From positions 94,940 through 158,939 of the forward strand of contig DATNCQ010000178.1 in the NCBI GenBank assembly GCA_035571515.1: DNA of 64,000 nucleotides, read 5' to 3'. The notes under the pieces were generated by a model, which did no database searches, was not told where the DNA came from, and saw only the letters and a list, made by a program, of their open reading frames with translations. The translations under genes were made by a program, and so were the position numbers. Source of the DNA: Gp6-AA40 sp035571515. Its GTDB lineage: Bacteria; Acidobacteriota; Vicinamibacteria; Vicinamibacterales; UBA2999. Shown piece by piece: positions 1 to 8,363 of this stretch (position 1 is the stretch's first letter; the number at the start of each line of letters is the position of its first letter).

Positions 1-2928
1 GTTGCCGCGCACCCGGAGCCTGCCGGCGCGGAACGACCGCGAGAAGCGGATGTCGGTCTGCCGCAGCCGATCCTCGAAGTAGCTGTTGTCCGGAACCGTG
101 TTGATGACCACGGTGGCGTTGCAGGGCGTGACGCCGCGGCACTGCCCGAGATCGCGGCCGAGCGACGGCCGAATCTCGGCGTTCGTGTAGGCGCGGCTGG
201 CGACGCTCATGATGCCCGGCTTGTCGAAATACAGCGCGCTGAACTGGAAATCCCAGGGCAGCGGGTAGATGGCGACCAGGTTCAGGCCGGTGGCCGCCGT
301 CCACGGCCGGGCGACGTGGCAGAAGTCGTCCGTGCGAGGCGTCACCGTCGTGGTCGAGACCGCCACTCCGCCGATGAAGTTCGGCAGCACCTGCGGCAGG
401 CTGTTGAGGTCGCACGTGTCGGTGGTCGTGCGGCCGAAGCTCACGCCGGCCTGGAAGCGCGCGCCGCGCGCCAGCCGGGCCTCGAGCCCGACGTCGACAC
501 CGTTGAAGACCTCCGACTGCTTGCCGTAATGCGTGTGCTGCGTGACGACGTTGTCCACGCGCCCGAAGGCGGCGGGCTTGATGTCGTAGAGGCCGCAGAC
601 CTGGTTGCCGCCGCCACCGGGCAGTCGCGAATCGCTCGGCACCGTGACGCAGTACGGGTCGAAGTCGCTCGCCGTGATCCCCTGGTTGTCGGTGACGAGG
701 AAGTTGCCGTACCACGTGCGGAAGTAGCCGACGTTCAGCGCGACGTTCGGCCGGAGCTGGTGCTGCACTTGCGCGCCGAGCTGCCAGTTGTAGTCCTGGA
801 GATTGACGCCGCCGAGCGCATCGGCCACGCGCCGGGTGCTGCCCGCACGGATCTGCCCGAACGACAGGTCGGACCACGGGCCGCATTCGCCGTTGGTCGC
901 CGAACTGCGCAGGTCGCAGTCGGGCACGTAGTTGCCGTTGACGTCATTCCATGTCCGGACCGTGCTGTTCGCCTGGTTGTTCGCGGGAATGTCGACGGCC
1001 GCGATCGAGTACGGCGTATATCGCCCGAGCGACGCCTTCACGGCGGTCTTGCCGTCGCCGAACAGGTCGTAGGCGCCGCCGATGCGTGGATTCACGTTGG
1101 TCCAGTTCGGGGCGTTCTTCGTCGCCGGGAACACGCGGGCGGGAACCCACGGTCCGGCGGGCATGCGCGTTTCGGGCGCGTGGCCGTTGAAGTTGTTGAC
1201 GCGGAGGCCGAGATTGAGCGTCAGCTTGTCGATCGTCCACTGATCTTGCGCGTAGGCCGAAATGTCGCGCGAGCGCCAGAGCGCCTCGAACGGCACCGCC
1301 CAGATCGTGACCTGCTGCGGGATGCGATCGCGGAACGTGTATGAACGCGCACCGTTGATCTGGTTCGCGTCGTTGGCCCAGTCCGGTGCGCCTTCGGAGT
1401 ACTCAGCCAGATCGACGCCGGTCTTCAGGGCATGCTGACCGGTGATGTACGACACCGATGCACGCTGGCGATACTGGCGATTGTGCTGAATGCGGTAACC
1501 GCCTGCATGCGTTAGGCTGAGCGCGCGCGATCCATAGCGGAAGTTCGTCGACAGCTCGGTAATCGCGATCGTGTCGATGCCGACGCTCGGATCGGTCCGC
1601 ATCGTTTCGTTGTCGAAGACATTGGCCGATGCGCCCGCCTCGATCAGCAGGCGGCTGCTGACCGTCGACGTCCAGGTGACGAGCGGCAGGTAGTTGACCT
1701 TGTAGTTGTGGGCGCCCACGGCTTCCGGTGTGCCCTGGACGTTGTTCTGCGGACCGAGCTCGAGGATGGGCCAGAAGCAGCTGCAGTTCGGCTGCGCTTC
1801 GTAGGACACGACGAACTTGTTCTTCTTCGATGCCTGCAACGTGAGGCGCAGGCTGAAGTCGCGGTAGTAATCGTCGGTGAACGCCGGCCGGCTCAGATCC
1901 GGCTCGTAGAACGTCACGCGGTACACCGGGTCGGTGCCGACGCGCTGGTTCTGCAGCTTGTTGAAATAGTTTCCCTGCTGATACTGCTGGTTCGCACCGA
2001 TCCGCGTGCCGGCGAAGAACCACAGTCTGTCTCGCAGGATGGGGCCGCCGAACGCGCCGCCGGTGTCGTAGTGCTTCTTCAGCGACGAGGAGAAGCTCAA
2101 GCCTCGCGCGCGCAGCTCGTCGGTGAGATTGTCCGCCTGGAGCGACGGCATCGTGTGCGACGTGTTGAACGCGCCGGAGAAGGTATTGCCGCCGTCTCTC
2201 GGGACGATATTCATCTGCACGCCGCCGGTGTTACGGTCGGCGGAGATGCCGCCGGTCTCGACGCTGACTTCCTGCATCGTCAGCTGGTTGAAGACGAAGA
2301 CCGCGCCGCCCTGCAGCCGCTGCGCGAGTCCATCGATGATGGGCACGTTGTCGTCAAACCGTCCGCCATGCGCCGAAAAGGCATTCGCACGCTCGTCGAG
2401 GCCCCCGGTGCTTTGCCAGACAGGGTTGCCAATGACGGCGCCGGGGATGAAGTTCACGAGCTGGCTGATGCGCCCGGTCGTCGGCAGCGCCTCGAGCGTC
2501 GCACGCGACAGCGTGGTCTGCTGCCGCACGTTCTGGAGGTCCACGACGGGAGTCTCACCTGACACGGTGATGGTTTCCGCGAGCTCGCCCACCTTCAGGT
2601 CAGCGTTCACGGTTGCCGTGAACCCGGCGGTCAGCTCGAGTCCCTCGCGCTTCAGCGTGCTGAAACCAGGCAGGGTGAAGGTGACGATGTAGGTGCCCGG
2701 ACGCAAATCGACGATCCGGTAGAGGCCCTGGCCGTCGGTGACCGACGAGCGGACTTTCTCGATCAGGGCGGGGCTGGCGGCTTCGACGGTGACGCCGGGC
2801 AGGACGGCGCCCGATGCGTCTTTCACGACGCCCGCGATGGCGCCGTTGGAACTCTGCGCCGATGCGGTGGTTGCTGCGAGCAGAAGACTACAAACGACGA
2901 CCAGGGCACAAACCTTCGGGCGATCCAT
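1..2928 (-). CDS. TonB-dependent receptor, Oar-like (partial)
   Basis: Outer-membrane receptor running off the left edge; 976 codons are present without a stop. The start at 2928 has AGGAGG six bases upstream and begins a signal peptide (MDRPKVCALVVVCSLLLA, cleavage near ATTASA). Residues about 27-110 form a carboxypeptidase-regulatory-like Ig domain (GAIAGVVKDASGAVLPGVTV). A plug domain follows (VPIIDGLAQRL, GGVQMNIVPRDGGN), then a long aromatic-rich beta-barrel. The last visible residues (LRQTDIRFSRSFRAGRLRVRGN region) resemble the final strands of this family, so only a short C-terminal part should be missing. Substrate unknown. This architecture is common in Acidobacteriota and Bacteroidota. 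Many antisense reading frames overlap it but none has a recognisable product. Confidence 0.9.
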   Translation of the reverse strand, partial: MDRPKVCALVVVCSLLLAATTASAQSSNGAIAGVVKDASGAVLPGVTVEAASPALIEKVRSSVTDGQGLYRIVDLRPGTYIVTFTLPGFSTLKREGLELTAGFTATVNADLKVGELAETITVSGETPVVDLQNVRQQTTLSRATLEALPTTGRISQLVNFIPGAVIGNPVWQSTGGLDERANAFSAHGGRFDDNVPIIDGLAQRLQGGAVFVFNQLTMQEVSVETGGISADRNTGGVQMNIVPRDGGNTFSGAFNTSHTMPSLQADNLTDELRARGLSFSSSLKKHYDTGGAFGGPILRDRLWFFAGTRIGANQQYQQGNYFNKLQNQRVGTDPVYRVTFYEPDLSRPAFTDDYYRDFSLRLTLQASKKNKFVVSYEAQPNCSCFWPILELGPQNNVQGTPEAVGAHNYKVNYLPLVTWTSTVSSRLLIEAGASANVFDNETMRTDPSVGIDTIAITELSTNFRYGSRALSLTHAGGYRIQHNRQYRQRASVSYITGQHALKTGVDLAEYSEGAPDWANDANQINGARSYTFRDRIPQQVTIWAVPFEALWRSRDISAYAQDQWTIDKLTLNLGLRVNNFNGHAPETRMPAGPWVPARVFPATKNAPNWTNVNPRIGGAYDLFGDGKTAVKASLGRYTPYSIAAVDIPANNQANSTVRTWNDVNGNYVPDCDLRSSATNGECGPWSDLSFGQIRAGSTRRVADALGGVNLQDYNWQLGAQVQHQLRPNVALNVGYFRTWYGNFLVTDNQGITASDFDPYCVTVPSDSRLPGGGGNQVCGLYDIKPAAFGRVDNVVTQHTHYGKQSEVFNGVDVGLEARLARGARFQAGVSFGRTTTDTCDLNSLPQVLPNFIGGVAVSTTTVTPRTDDFCHVARPWTAATGLNLVAIYPLPWDFQFSALYFDKPGIMSVASRAYTNAEIRPSLGRDLGQCRGVTPCNATVVINTVPDNSYFEDRLRQTDIRFSRSFRAGRLRVRGN

Positions 2929-3067
2929 CGCATCCCTCCTAAGTGGAAGCGGCCAGAGGCTGCGGGTACGCGCGCGAGACGGTGGGTCCGGCTACGACGT
3001 GGTGCAGTTGGTATCACGCACGTCGCCGGGGGGTCAAGCAGTAATGGGGTGCGAAAAAGCCCGCCAT

Positions 3068-3096
3068 TTGACTGTCGGAGGCGTACCGTCTAGAGT
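3068..3096 (+). promoter_or_regulatory. Putative sigma-70 promoter for the secreted-protein cluster
   Basis: TTGACT at 3068-3073, a 17-base spacer, then TAGAGT at 3091-3096, 42 bases before the start codon at 3139. The -35 matches the consensus at 5/6 positions and the -10 at 4/6, with ideal spacing. It sits in the 210-base gap divergent to the TonB receptor, which otherwise shows no clear feature. Confidence 0.5.
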
Positions 3097-3138
3097 CGGT
3101 CCACCCCGGTAACACATCTGCAAGCCAGAGGGACATCC

Positions 3139-3876
3139 ATGCGTCTGAGTGCGGTTTCGGCGGCCCTCGTCCTCGCCCTTGCGGGATCGGCGCTCGCCCA
3201 GGAATACGTCGAGTTCACGAGCAAGGACGACCGGTTCGGCGTCACCTTCCCGGTGCAGCCGAAGGTCGAGCAGGTGATGTGGAAGTCGCAGTTCGGCTCC
3301 ATGCTGCCCGCGCAGGTCTACAGCGCCGATTCCGGCAACAGCCACTTCAAGGTCACCGTCGTCGACTACGGCAACATCGAGGCGATCGCGACGGAGCGGT
3401 CCAAGTCGTGCCCGCCCGGTGCGGAAACGTGCAGGGGCGGCGGCAGTTCGACCGGGCTTGGTTACTGGAAGGCAGATCTCGCGGGTGCGGAGAAGTTCGC
3501 CACCTGGCAGTTCATGCAGCGCGACGCGAAGATCACGTACATGGCCTGGAACAACATCGATCTGGTCGAAGGCACGATGATCTACATGACCAACGCCGAC
3601 AAGTCGCGTACCTCCGCCGGCATCTACATGCACGAGAACAAGCTGTACATCCTCGAGGGGACGGTGCCCGCCGGCTATCCCGAGCCCGGCTTCTTCCAGC
3701 AGTCGATTCGATGGCTCGACGAGAACGGCAACGGCATCCGCTATCAGACGCTCTATCACAACGGGTTCCCGAAACCGCCGACGGGGCGCGGCGGCGCGCC
3801 GGGACCGGGCGCCGGACAGGGCCAGGGCGGTGGGCAGGGCGCCGGGCAGGGGCAGGGCACGCCGCAGGCGCGGTAG
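3139..3876 (+). CDS. Secreted protein of unknown function (paralogue 1)
   Basis: 245 residues with a signal peptide ending at ALAQE. The mature part (SKDDRFGVTFPVQPKV, HFKVTVVDYGNIEAIATE) holds two nearby cysteines in SCPPGAETC that could form a disulfide. The C-terminal 35 residues are low-complexity Gly/Gln/Pro. It is closely similar along its whole length to the next gene, sharing the EYVEF start, the SKSC/KAC-PPGAE motif, the KSRTSA-IYMHENKLYI block and the YHNGFPKP block. The pair is therefore a tandem duplication. I recognise no family; a periplasmic or exported role is inferred from the signal peptide only. Confidence 0.75.
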   Translation: MRLSAVSAALVLALAGSALAQEYVEFTSKDDRFGVTFPVQPKVEQVMWKSQFGSMLPAQVYSADSGNSHFKVTVVDYGNIEAIATERSKSCPPGAETCRGGGSSTGLGYWKADLAGAEKFATWQFMQRDAKITYMAWNNIDLVEGTMIYMTNADKSRTSAGIYMHENKLYILEGTVPAGYPEPGFFQQSIRWLDENGNGIRYQTLYHNGFPKPPTGRGGAPGPGAGQGQGGGQGAGQGQGTPQAR

Positions 3877-3886
3877 GGGAATCGTC

Positions 3887-4651
3887 ATGCGATTTGGGGT
3901 CTTGCTATTGGGATTTGGGATTTGGATCTTGGGATTTGGGATTTCCTCAGCGCAGGAGTACGTCGAGTTCAAGAGCATGCAGGATCGCTTCTCGATCGTG
4001 TTTCCCGCGCAGCCGAAGGTCACCGACACGACCTACACGTCGGAGTTCAAGTCGGTGCTCCCCTCGCGCATCTACAGCGTGGACCAGGGACAGAGCCACT
4101 TCAAGGTGACGGTCGTCGACTACACCAACATCCAGGCGATCGCGACCGAAAAGGCGAAGGCCTGCCCGCCGGGTGCGGAAGCGTGCTCCGGCAACACGGG
4201 GTCGGGCAGTTCGACGGGCGCGGGCTACTGGAAGCCCGACATCGAGGGCGCGGTTATCCACGCGACGTGGGAGCTGATGCAGCGCCCCGGCGAGAAGCCC
4301 GTGTATCTGGGCTGGGCCAACATGAACCTCGTCGAAGGCAACATGGTGAACCTCGTCAACGAGAAGGACAAGTCGCGCACGTCGGCCGCGATCTACATGC
4401 ACGAGAACAAGCTGTACATCATCGAGGGAACGGTGCCAGCCGGCTACCCGGTGCCCGACTTCTTCCAGCAGTCGGTCGGCTGGCTCGATGAGAACGGCAG
4501 GGACATCCGCTATCTCACGATCTACCACAACGGATTTCCGAAGCCCGAAGTGCGCGCCCAGGGCGGTGGGGGACAGCGTGGTGGTGGACAGGGCGCCGCC
4601 GGCGCCAACGCGGCGGGCCGCGGAGGACGTGGAGGACGGGGGAATCAATGA
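3887..4651 (+). CDS. Secreted protein of unknown function (paralogue 2)
   Basis: 254 residues from the ATG at 3887, which has AGGGGA upstream; an earlier in-frame start lies inside the preceding gene and is unlikely. The mature region duplicates the preceding gene (DRFSIVFPAQPKV, HFKVTVVDYTNIQAIATEKAKACPPGAE). The signal peptide is unrelated to that of its paralogue. It reads MRFGVLLLGFGIWILGFGISSAQ and is encoded by GGGATTTGG-type tandem repeats also seen between genes near 61.35 kb. The C-terminus is Gly/Arg-rich. It overlaps the next gene by four bases (ATGA), so the three genes are probably one operon. Function unknown. Confidence 0.75.
   Translation: MRFGVLLLGFGIWILGFGISSAQEYVEFKSMQDRFSIVFPAQPKVTDTTYTSEFKSVLPSRIYSVDQGQSHFKVTVVDYTNIQAIATEKAKACPPGAEACSGNTGSGSSTGAGYWKPDIEGAVIHATWELMQRPGEKPVYLGWANMNLVEGNMVNLVNEKDKSRTSAAIYMHENKLYIIEGTVPAGYPVPDFFQQSVGWLDENGRDIRYLTIYHNGFPKPEVRAQGGGGQRGGGQGAAGANAAGRGGRGGRGNQ
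3892..3944. repeat. GGGATTTGG-type periodic repeat inside a signal peptide
   Basis: Tandem variants of GGATTTGGGATTTGG with about 7-base periodicity cover nearly all of the signal-peptide codons of the 3887 gene (residues 2-20). The reverse complement (CCAAATCCC, CCAAGATCC) matches the style of the intergenic tract at 61349-61440. Confidence 0.7.
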
Positions 4652-5226
4652 GCAGACGTCTGAGCACCTTCCTGTTCCTCGCCGGCACGCTGGCGATGGC
4701 GATGACGCTCGCGACCGCCGTCGCGGGGCAGCAGCAGCCCGCCGAGGGGCGCGGCGGCGGACGTGGACGCGGCGAGCCGCCGCCACCACCGGCGGCGCAG
4801 CCAGGGCATGGCCAGGGCAAGCTGGTGATCTGGGGCGACCTCGCCAGCTTCGACAAGCCGGGAACGGCGCCGACCCACTGCATCCTGACCAACCGCTTCA
4901 AGCGCGGCCAGCAGGTCGGCTTCCGCATGACCGCCATCGACGGCGGCACGGGCGAGACCGAGAACAGCACGACGATGGTGGTTCACGTCAACTACATGGG
5001 CCGGACCATCGACCTCCCGACGCGCTGGCGCGGCGTCGGCGGATTCCCGGCGGACGAGTATCCACGGCAGCCGTCGGAGATGTGGACCGGCGTCTGGATC
5101 GTGCCGATGGACGCGCAGCCCGGGCGCCTCAGCTACACGGTGACCGCCACCGATCGCTTCGGCCGCACCGCGACCTTCAATCCGTTCATCAACGTCGTCC
5201 CGCAGTTGACCATCGTCGCGGAGTAG
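4648..5226 (+). CDS. Secreted protein of unknown function
   Basis: 192 residues. The start overlaps the previous stop (ATGA), which implies translational coupling. The signal peptide ends near AVAGQQQ. A Gly/Arg/Pro-rich linker (to about residue 55) precedes a compact domain (KLVIWGDLASF, GFRMTAIDGGTGETEN, LSYTVTATDRFGRTATFNPF) that looks like a beta-sandwich or Ig-like fold. I do not recognise a named family. It closes the three-gene secreted cluster; the next 139 bases are a repeat hairpin. Confidence 0.7.
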   Translation: MSRRLSTFLFLAGTLAMAMTLATAVAGQQQPAEGRGGGRGRGEPPPPPAAQPGHGQGKLVIWGDLASFDKPGTAPTHCILTNRFKRGQQVGFRMTAIDGGTGETENSTTMVVHVNYMGRTIDLPTRWRGVGGFPADEYPRQPSEMWTGVWIVPMDAQPGRLSYTVTATDRFGRTATFNPFINVVPQLTIVAE

Positions 5227-5270
5227 CCACGAAGGCCTGACGGCCGGCACGAAGGTCACGAAGAAATACG

Positions 5271-5345
5271 AGCCACGAAGGAACGAAGATCACGAAGAAG
5301 AACCTATAAAGATTTTTCTTCGTGTCCTTCGTGTTCTTCGTGGTT
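5271..5345. repeat. CACGAAG/CTTCGTG periodic inverted repeat
   Basis: Repeats of the ACGAAG type at 5273-5299 face CTTCGTG-type repeats at 5316-5343, giving imperfect arms of about 27 bases around a CCTATAAAG-type loop. Looser copies (CACGAAGG) start at 5226. It fills the gap between two convergent genes and could act as a bidirectional terminator. A shorter relative lies at 27471-27500. Confidence 0.7.
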
Positions 5346-5365
5346 CCCCTCTCCGACCTTCCCTT

Positions 5366-6580
5366 CTACAACGACGACAGGAACGCCAGCAGCGCCTCCT
5401 GATCGTCCACGCTCAGGTTCCGGAAGCGGAGGCGCGCCGCGGCCGCTTCGTTGTCGTGACGCAGGATCGCGTTGGTGAACGTCAGCGACGCGGCGTCGTG
5501 CATGAAGCGGTCGTGCGTCCGCAGGCCCCACAGCGGCGGCGTTCGCAGTTTGTTCGCGGGCGCGGGTGCCTGCACGATGCCGTCGCCGGTGCCGACGTCG
5601 TGCAGCAGGAAGTCGCTGAACGGGTGAATCGTCTTGTTGCCGAGCGCGGCGGGCACGACGAGCGCCCCGCCGTTGATGGCCGTCCCGGCGGGGGCGGTGG
5701 TAATTGACGTCACGTGGCAGATGTTGCAGCCGATGGCGCCGAACAGGCGTTCGCCGCGCTGGGCTTCCGGCGTGATCGACAGGTCCGGATCGCGTGCCGG
5801 AGCCATGGTCGAGCGCATGAACTGCGCGAAGGTCTCGACGTCGTCACCGTCGTCCTCGGGATCCGCGACGCGGTCGTACAGCGCGACCGAACGCCCGTTG
5901 GTCGTGTTCTCGACCCGCTGCAGCGGGCTCGTGATCCCCATCTCGTTGAGGTAGGCATCGGCCGCGAACGACTGCAGGCTCGCGTGCTGATCCTTCCACC
6001 CGAACCTGCCCACGCGGAGCGCGCCGCCCGCTTCACCGACGGCGACACGGATGGCCTGGCCGGCAATGGCGCCGCCACTGAGTCCAGGCTGCCGCGCGGC
6101 GATCGCCAGCAGCGTATTGCTGTCGATCGCTTCGACGAACCCGTCGCCGAGCGTGTTCAGGGACGTCCGCAGCGTGCGCGTCTCGTTCCCCGACAGCACA
6201 TGTTCCTGCGCGGTGGCGTCGATGGCTCGGCTGTGAATCAGCGACCCGCCGGGATGATCGAAGAAGCGCCCGAAGCTGTTCGTGTGGCCGGCACGAACCT
6301 CGGTGATCTGGCTGACGCCGCCGCTCACCGGGTTCTGGTGGCACTCGCCGCACGACTGCGCGTTGTAGACGGGGCCGAGGCCTTCGGCGATCGACTCCTG
6401 CTCGTTGAAGACCTCACGCGCGGCGTCGAACGCCGCCTGGGTGAGGACGCCGTTGGTCAGATCGGAGAAACCGGTCAGCGCGTCCGGCAGGTCCGCCGTC
6501 GATACGGCTCGCGGAACGATGGCCCATGCGGCGGCCATCATCCATGCTGCAATGGTGACAATCGACAGTCGTGGTTTCAT
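5366..6580 (-). CDS. Di-heme oxidoreductase-like protein, DUF1111 family
   Basis: 404 residues from the ATG at 6580 with GGAGGAG upstream. The signal peptide is residues 1-29. Two c-type heme motifs are visible: CGECH at 77-81 and CNICH at 285-289. Between them is the family's conserved GRFFDHPGGSLIHSRAID stretch. The C-terminal IHPFSDFLLHDVGTGDG and RTPPLWGLR blocks are typical of the DUF1111 (COG3488) predicted thiol oxidoreductases, which are periplasmic di-heme proteins. The substrate is not established for the family. Convergent with the secreted cluster and divergent from the next gene. Confidence 0.85.
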   Translation of the reverse strand: MKPRLSIVTIAAWMMAAAWAIVPRAVSTADLPDALTGFSDLTNGVLTQAAFDAAREVFNEQESIAEGLGPVYNAQSCGECHQNPVSGGVSQITEVRAGHTNSFGRFFDHPGGSLIHSRAIDATAQEHVLSGNETRTLRTSLNTLGDGFVEAIDSNTLLAIAARQPGLSGGAIAGQAIRVAVGEAGGALRVGRFGWKDQHASLQSFAADAYLNEMGITSPLQRVENTTNGRSVALYDRVADPEDDGDDVETFAQFMRSTMAPARDPDLSITPEAQRGERLFGAIGCNICHVTSITTAPAGTAINGGALVVPAALGNKTIHPFSDFLLHDVGTGDGIVQAPAPANKLRTPPLWGLRTHDRFMHDAASLTFTNAILRHDNEAAAARLRFRNLSVDDQEALLAFLSSL

Positions 6581-6722
6581 ATCGCTCCTCCGTTTCGTAT
6601 GCGCACACGCGCGCACACGTCCGTCGTCAACGTGAAGGGGGGAGCTTCGCTGTCGTGGAAGTAAACGGGGGGGACGCGTGGGGCCCTGGGAGGAGCCGAA
6701 CGATCCCACACGCGCACGCGAA

Positions 6723-6742
6723 GAGCAACTTCATAGTTGCTC
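6723..6742. promoter_or_regulatory. Perfect palindrome upstream of small membrane protein gene
   Basis: GAGCAACT and AGTTGCTC form 8-base arms separated by TCAT, ending 41 bases before the start at 6784. It could be an operator or a hairpin in the mRNA leader; no regulator is adjacent. Confidence 0.4.
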
Positions 6743-6783
6743 CACAATCGCTTGCCACACTTTCTTCATGAAGGAGGAAGGTG

Positions 6784-7212
6784 ATGGAACGCGAATCTGT
6801 AATCAGGCGGTGGGCGATCGTGATGCTGGCGCTCGTCGCCGCGGCGGCGATCGGTACAATTGCGTATCAGGCGGGAGTGTCACGGGGAATCGCCCTACAA
6901 CCGCCGCCCGCGGTGACGGCTCCGGCGACGCCCGGCGGCGCACAGGCGGCGCCGCTGCCGCCGTACCCGTATTACCCGTACGGCTATTACCGGCCGTGGC
7001 GGGTCGGGTTCTTCGGACCGCTGCTGACGATCCTGTTCTTCGTGTTCGTACTGCGCGTGATTTTCTCGGGACTGTTCGGATGGGGATGGCGCAGGCGGTG
7101 GCGGTACTACGGTTACCCCGATGACGGGCCGTCGCGGTTCGATGAATGGCACCGGCGCGCGCACGCCCGGATGCACGACGACCGCGGTCCGGCGGCGCCG
7201 ACCAGCGTCTGA
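6784..7212 (+). CDS. Small two-helix membrane protein
   Basis: 142 residues from the ATG at 6784, with AGGAGG at 6772-6777; a GTG one codon earlier is less well placed. One hydrophobic helix is at about 9-30 (IVMLALVAAAAIGTIAYQAG) and a second at about 76-97 (LLTILFFVFVLRVIF). They are separated by a Pro/Tyr-rich loop (PYPYYPYGYYRPW). The tail after the second helix is Trp/Arg-rich (GWGWRRRWRYYG). I recognise no family. The palindrome at 6723-6742 may control it. Confidence 0.65.
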   Translation: MERESVIRRWAIVMLALVAAAAIGTIAYQAGVSRGIALQPPPAVTAPATPGGAQAAPLPPYPYYPYGYYRPWRVGFFGPLLTILFFVFVLRVIFSGLFGWGWRRRWRYYGYPDDGPSRFDEWHRRAHARMHDDRGPAAPTSV

Positions 7213-7217
7213 CTCGA

Positions 7218-7952
7218 TTAGCGGTGGGCGACGGCGGCGGCCGCGTGGAGCACGCGCGCCGCGTAATGCACGTGCAGCGGCGACGGGTGAATCGCCAGCC
7301 AGGCGAGGTACGACCACGCCGCCGCGCTCACCGCGCGCATCCGGCGGAACAACCGCAGGCCGACGACGCGCAGCGCGAGCACGGTTTCGGTGGGCTCGAA
7401 GCCGAACCGGAGGTGGGTGCGCAGCGACGGCCAGTTGCCGTAGTCGACGAACGTGAGGACACCGCGCTTGCCGCAGCCGGCCATCCACTCCGCCAGGTGC
7501 GCCTTGAAGCGGAGCCAGATGCCCGTGTTGCGGTACGCCGGATCGATGTAGGCGTCGTAGGCGTAGATGTAGCCGCCGGGGATTGTGATGGCGTATCCCC
7601 ATGCCGTCTCGCGATGGACCGGGTTGTCGGAGAACCACTCGTAGCCGACGACCCGGCCGTTGACGACCGCGACGATGCAGCGGTCGCCTTCGGCGAACCG
7701 CGCGCGGAAGAGCGACGTCTTGTCCTGGAGCGCCGCGAGCGCGGCAAGGTCGTTCGCGGTCGCGAACCGGACGCGTGCATCCCCGCGCAGCATGGCGCGC
7801 GGAACCATGGGCACGCGATCCAGCTGCAGAAAACAGAGCTTGCCGACGTCAACCGGCCGCAGCGGCACGCGGCGCAGCACTTTCTGGGCGAGCAGCAGCC
7901 GCGGCGTGCGGGCCAGCGTCAACGCGCGTTCGGTCAGCGACCCCCACGTCAT
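7218..7952 (-). CDS. GNAT family N-acyltransferase
   Basis: 244 residues from the ATG at 7952, whose first bases overlap the stop of the acyl carrier protein gene (ATGA); an ATG at 7961 is an alternative. The central region has the GNAT fold: RFATANDLAALAAL, then the core strand/loop YDAYIDPAYRNTGIWLRFKAHLAEW, where RNTGIW occupies the acyl-donor phosphate loop. A basic N-terminal 50 residues precedes it. Direct coupling to an acyl carrier protein suggests that the donor may be an acyl-ACP rather than acetyl-CoA; this is inference. The acceptor is unknown. Confidence 0.8.
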   Translation of the reverse strand: MTWGSLTERALTLARTPRLLLAQKVLRRVPLRPVDVGKLCFLQLDRVPMVPRAMLRGDARVRFATANDLAALAALQDKTSLFRARFAEGDRCIVAVVNGRVVGYEWFSDNPVHRETAWGYAITIPGGYIYAYDAYIDPAYRNTGIWLRFKAHLAEWMAGCGKRGVLTFVDYGNWPSLRTHLRFGFEPTETVLALRVVGLRLFRRMRAVSAAAWSYLAWLAIHPSPLHVHYAARVLHAAAAVAHR

Positions 7953-8221
7953 GCGGCGCACGACTGCTGGCGCTGCTTGCGCTCGAGGAAACGCGCGACC
8001 TTCTCGACCGAGTCGAGGTTGTCGGGGACGAGCTCCGCGTCGGCTATCTCGATGCCATAGCGCTCCTGGAGGTGGCAGACGAGTTCGAGGATGCCTGTCG
8101 AATCGACGATACCGCGTTCCTGGAATGAGTCGTCGTTGCTGAAGGCGAAGCGGCCCGAGGCATCTCCGAAGAGAAAGTTATCGATGACGAACGTCCGCAA
8201 TTCCTGTAGCAGGGGTTCCAT
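7949..8221 (-). CDS. Acyl carrier protein
   Basis: 90 residues, the usual ACP length. The phosphopantetheine site is Ser41 in GIVDSTGILELV. The downstream helix (ERYGIEIADAELVPDNLDSVEKVARFL) is typical of discrete ACPs used in secondary or polysaccharide-linked pathways. Its stop codon overlaps the start of the GNAT gene. No ketosynthase, ligase or phosphopantetheinyl transferase lies next to it. Confidence 0.85.
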   Translation of the reverse strand: MEPLLQELRTFVIDNFLFGDASGRFAFSNDDSFQERGIVDSTGILELVCHLQERYGIEIADAELVPDNLDSVEKVARFLERKQRQQSCAA

Positions 8222-8363
8222 GGCCTACCGTCGTGAAAAGAAGGTTGATGAACAAGGGGAGGATGAGTTGGGTCAAGATGATCGCTCCACATGCCGCCTC
8301 GACCTTGAGCAAATGGTTCGCCAACTTTTTCCGGCATCAAATCCTCCGTATTAGGGGAGTCAT

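Noticed and set aside
316..1344. A 342-codon plus-strand frame inside the TonB receptor gene
   Set aside because: Low-complexity Arg/Val/Ala translation; the minus strand carries continuous receptor sequence.
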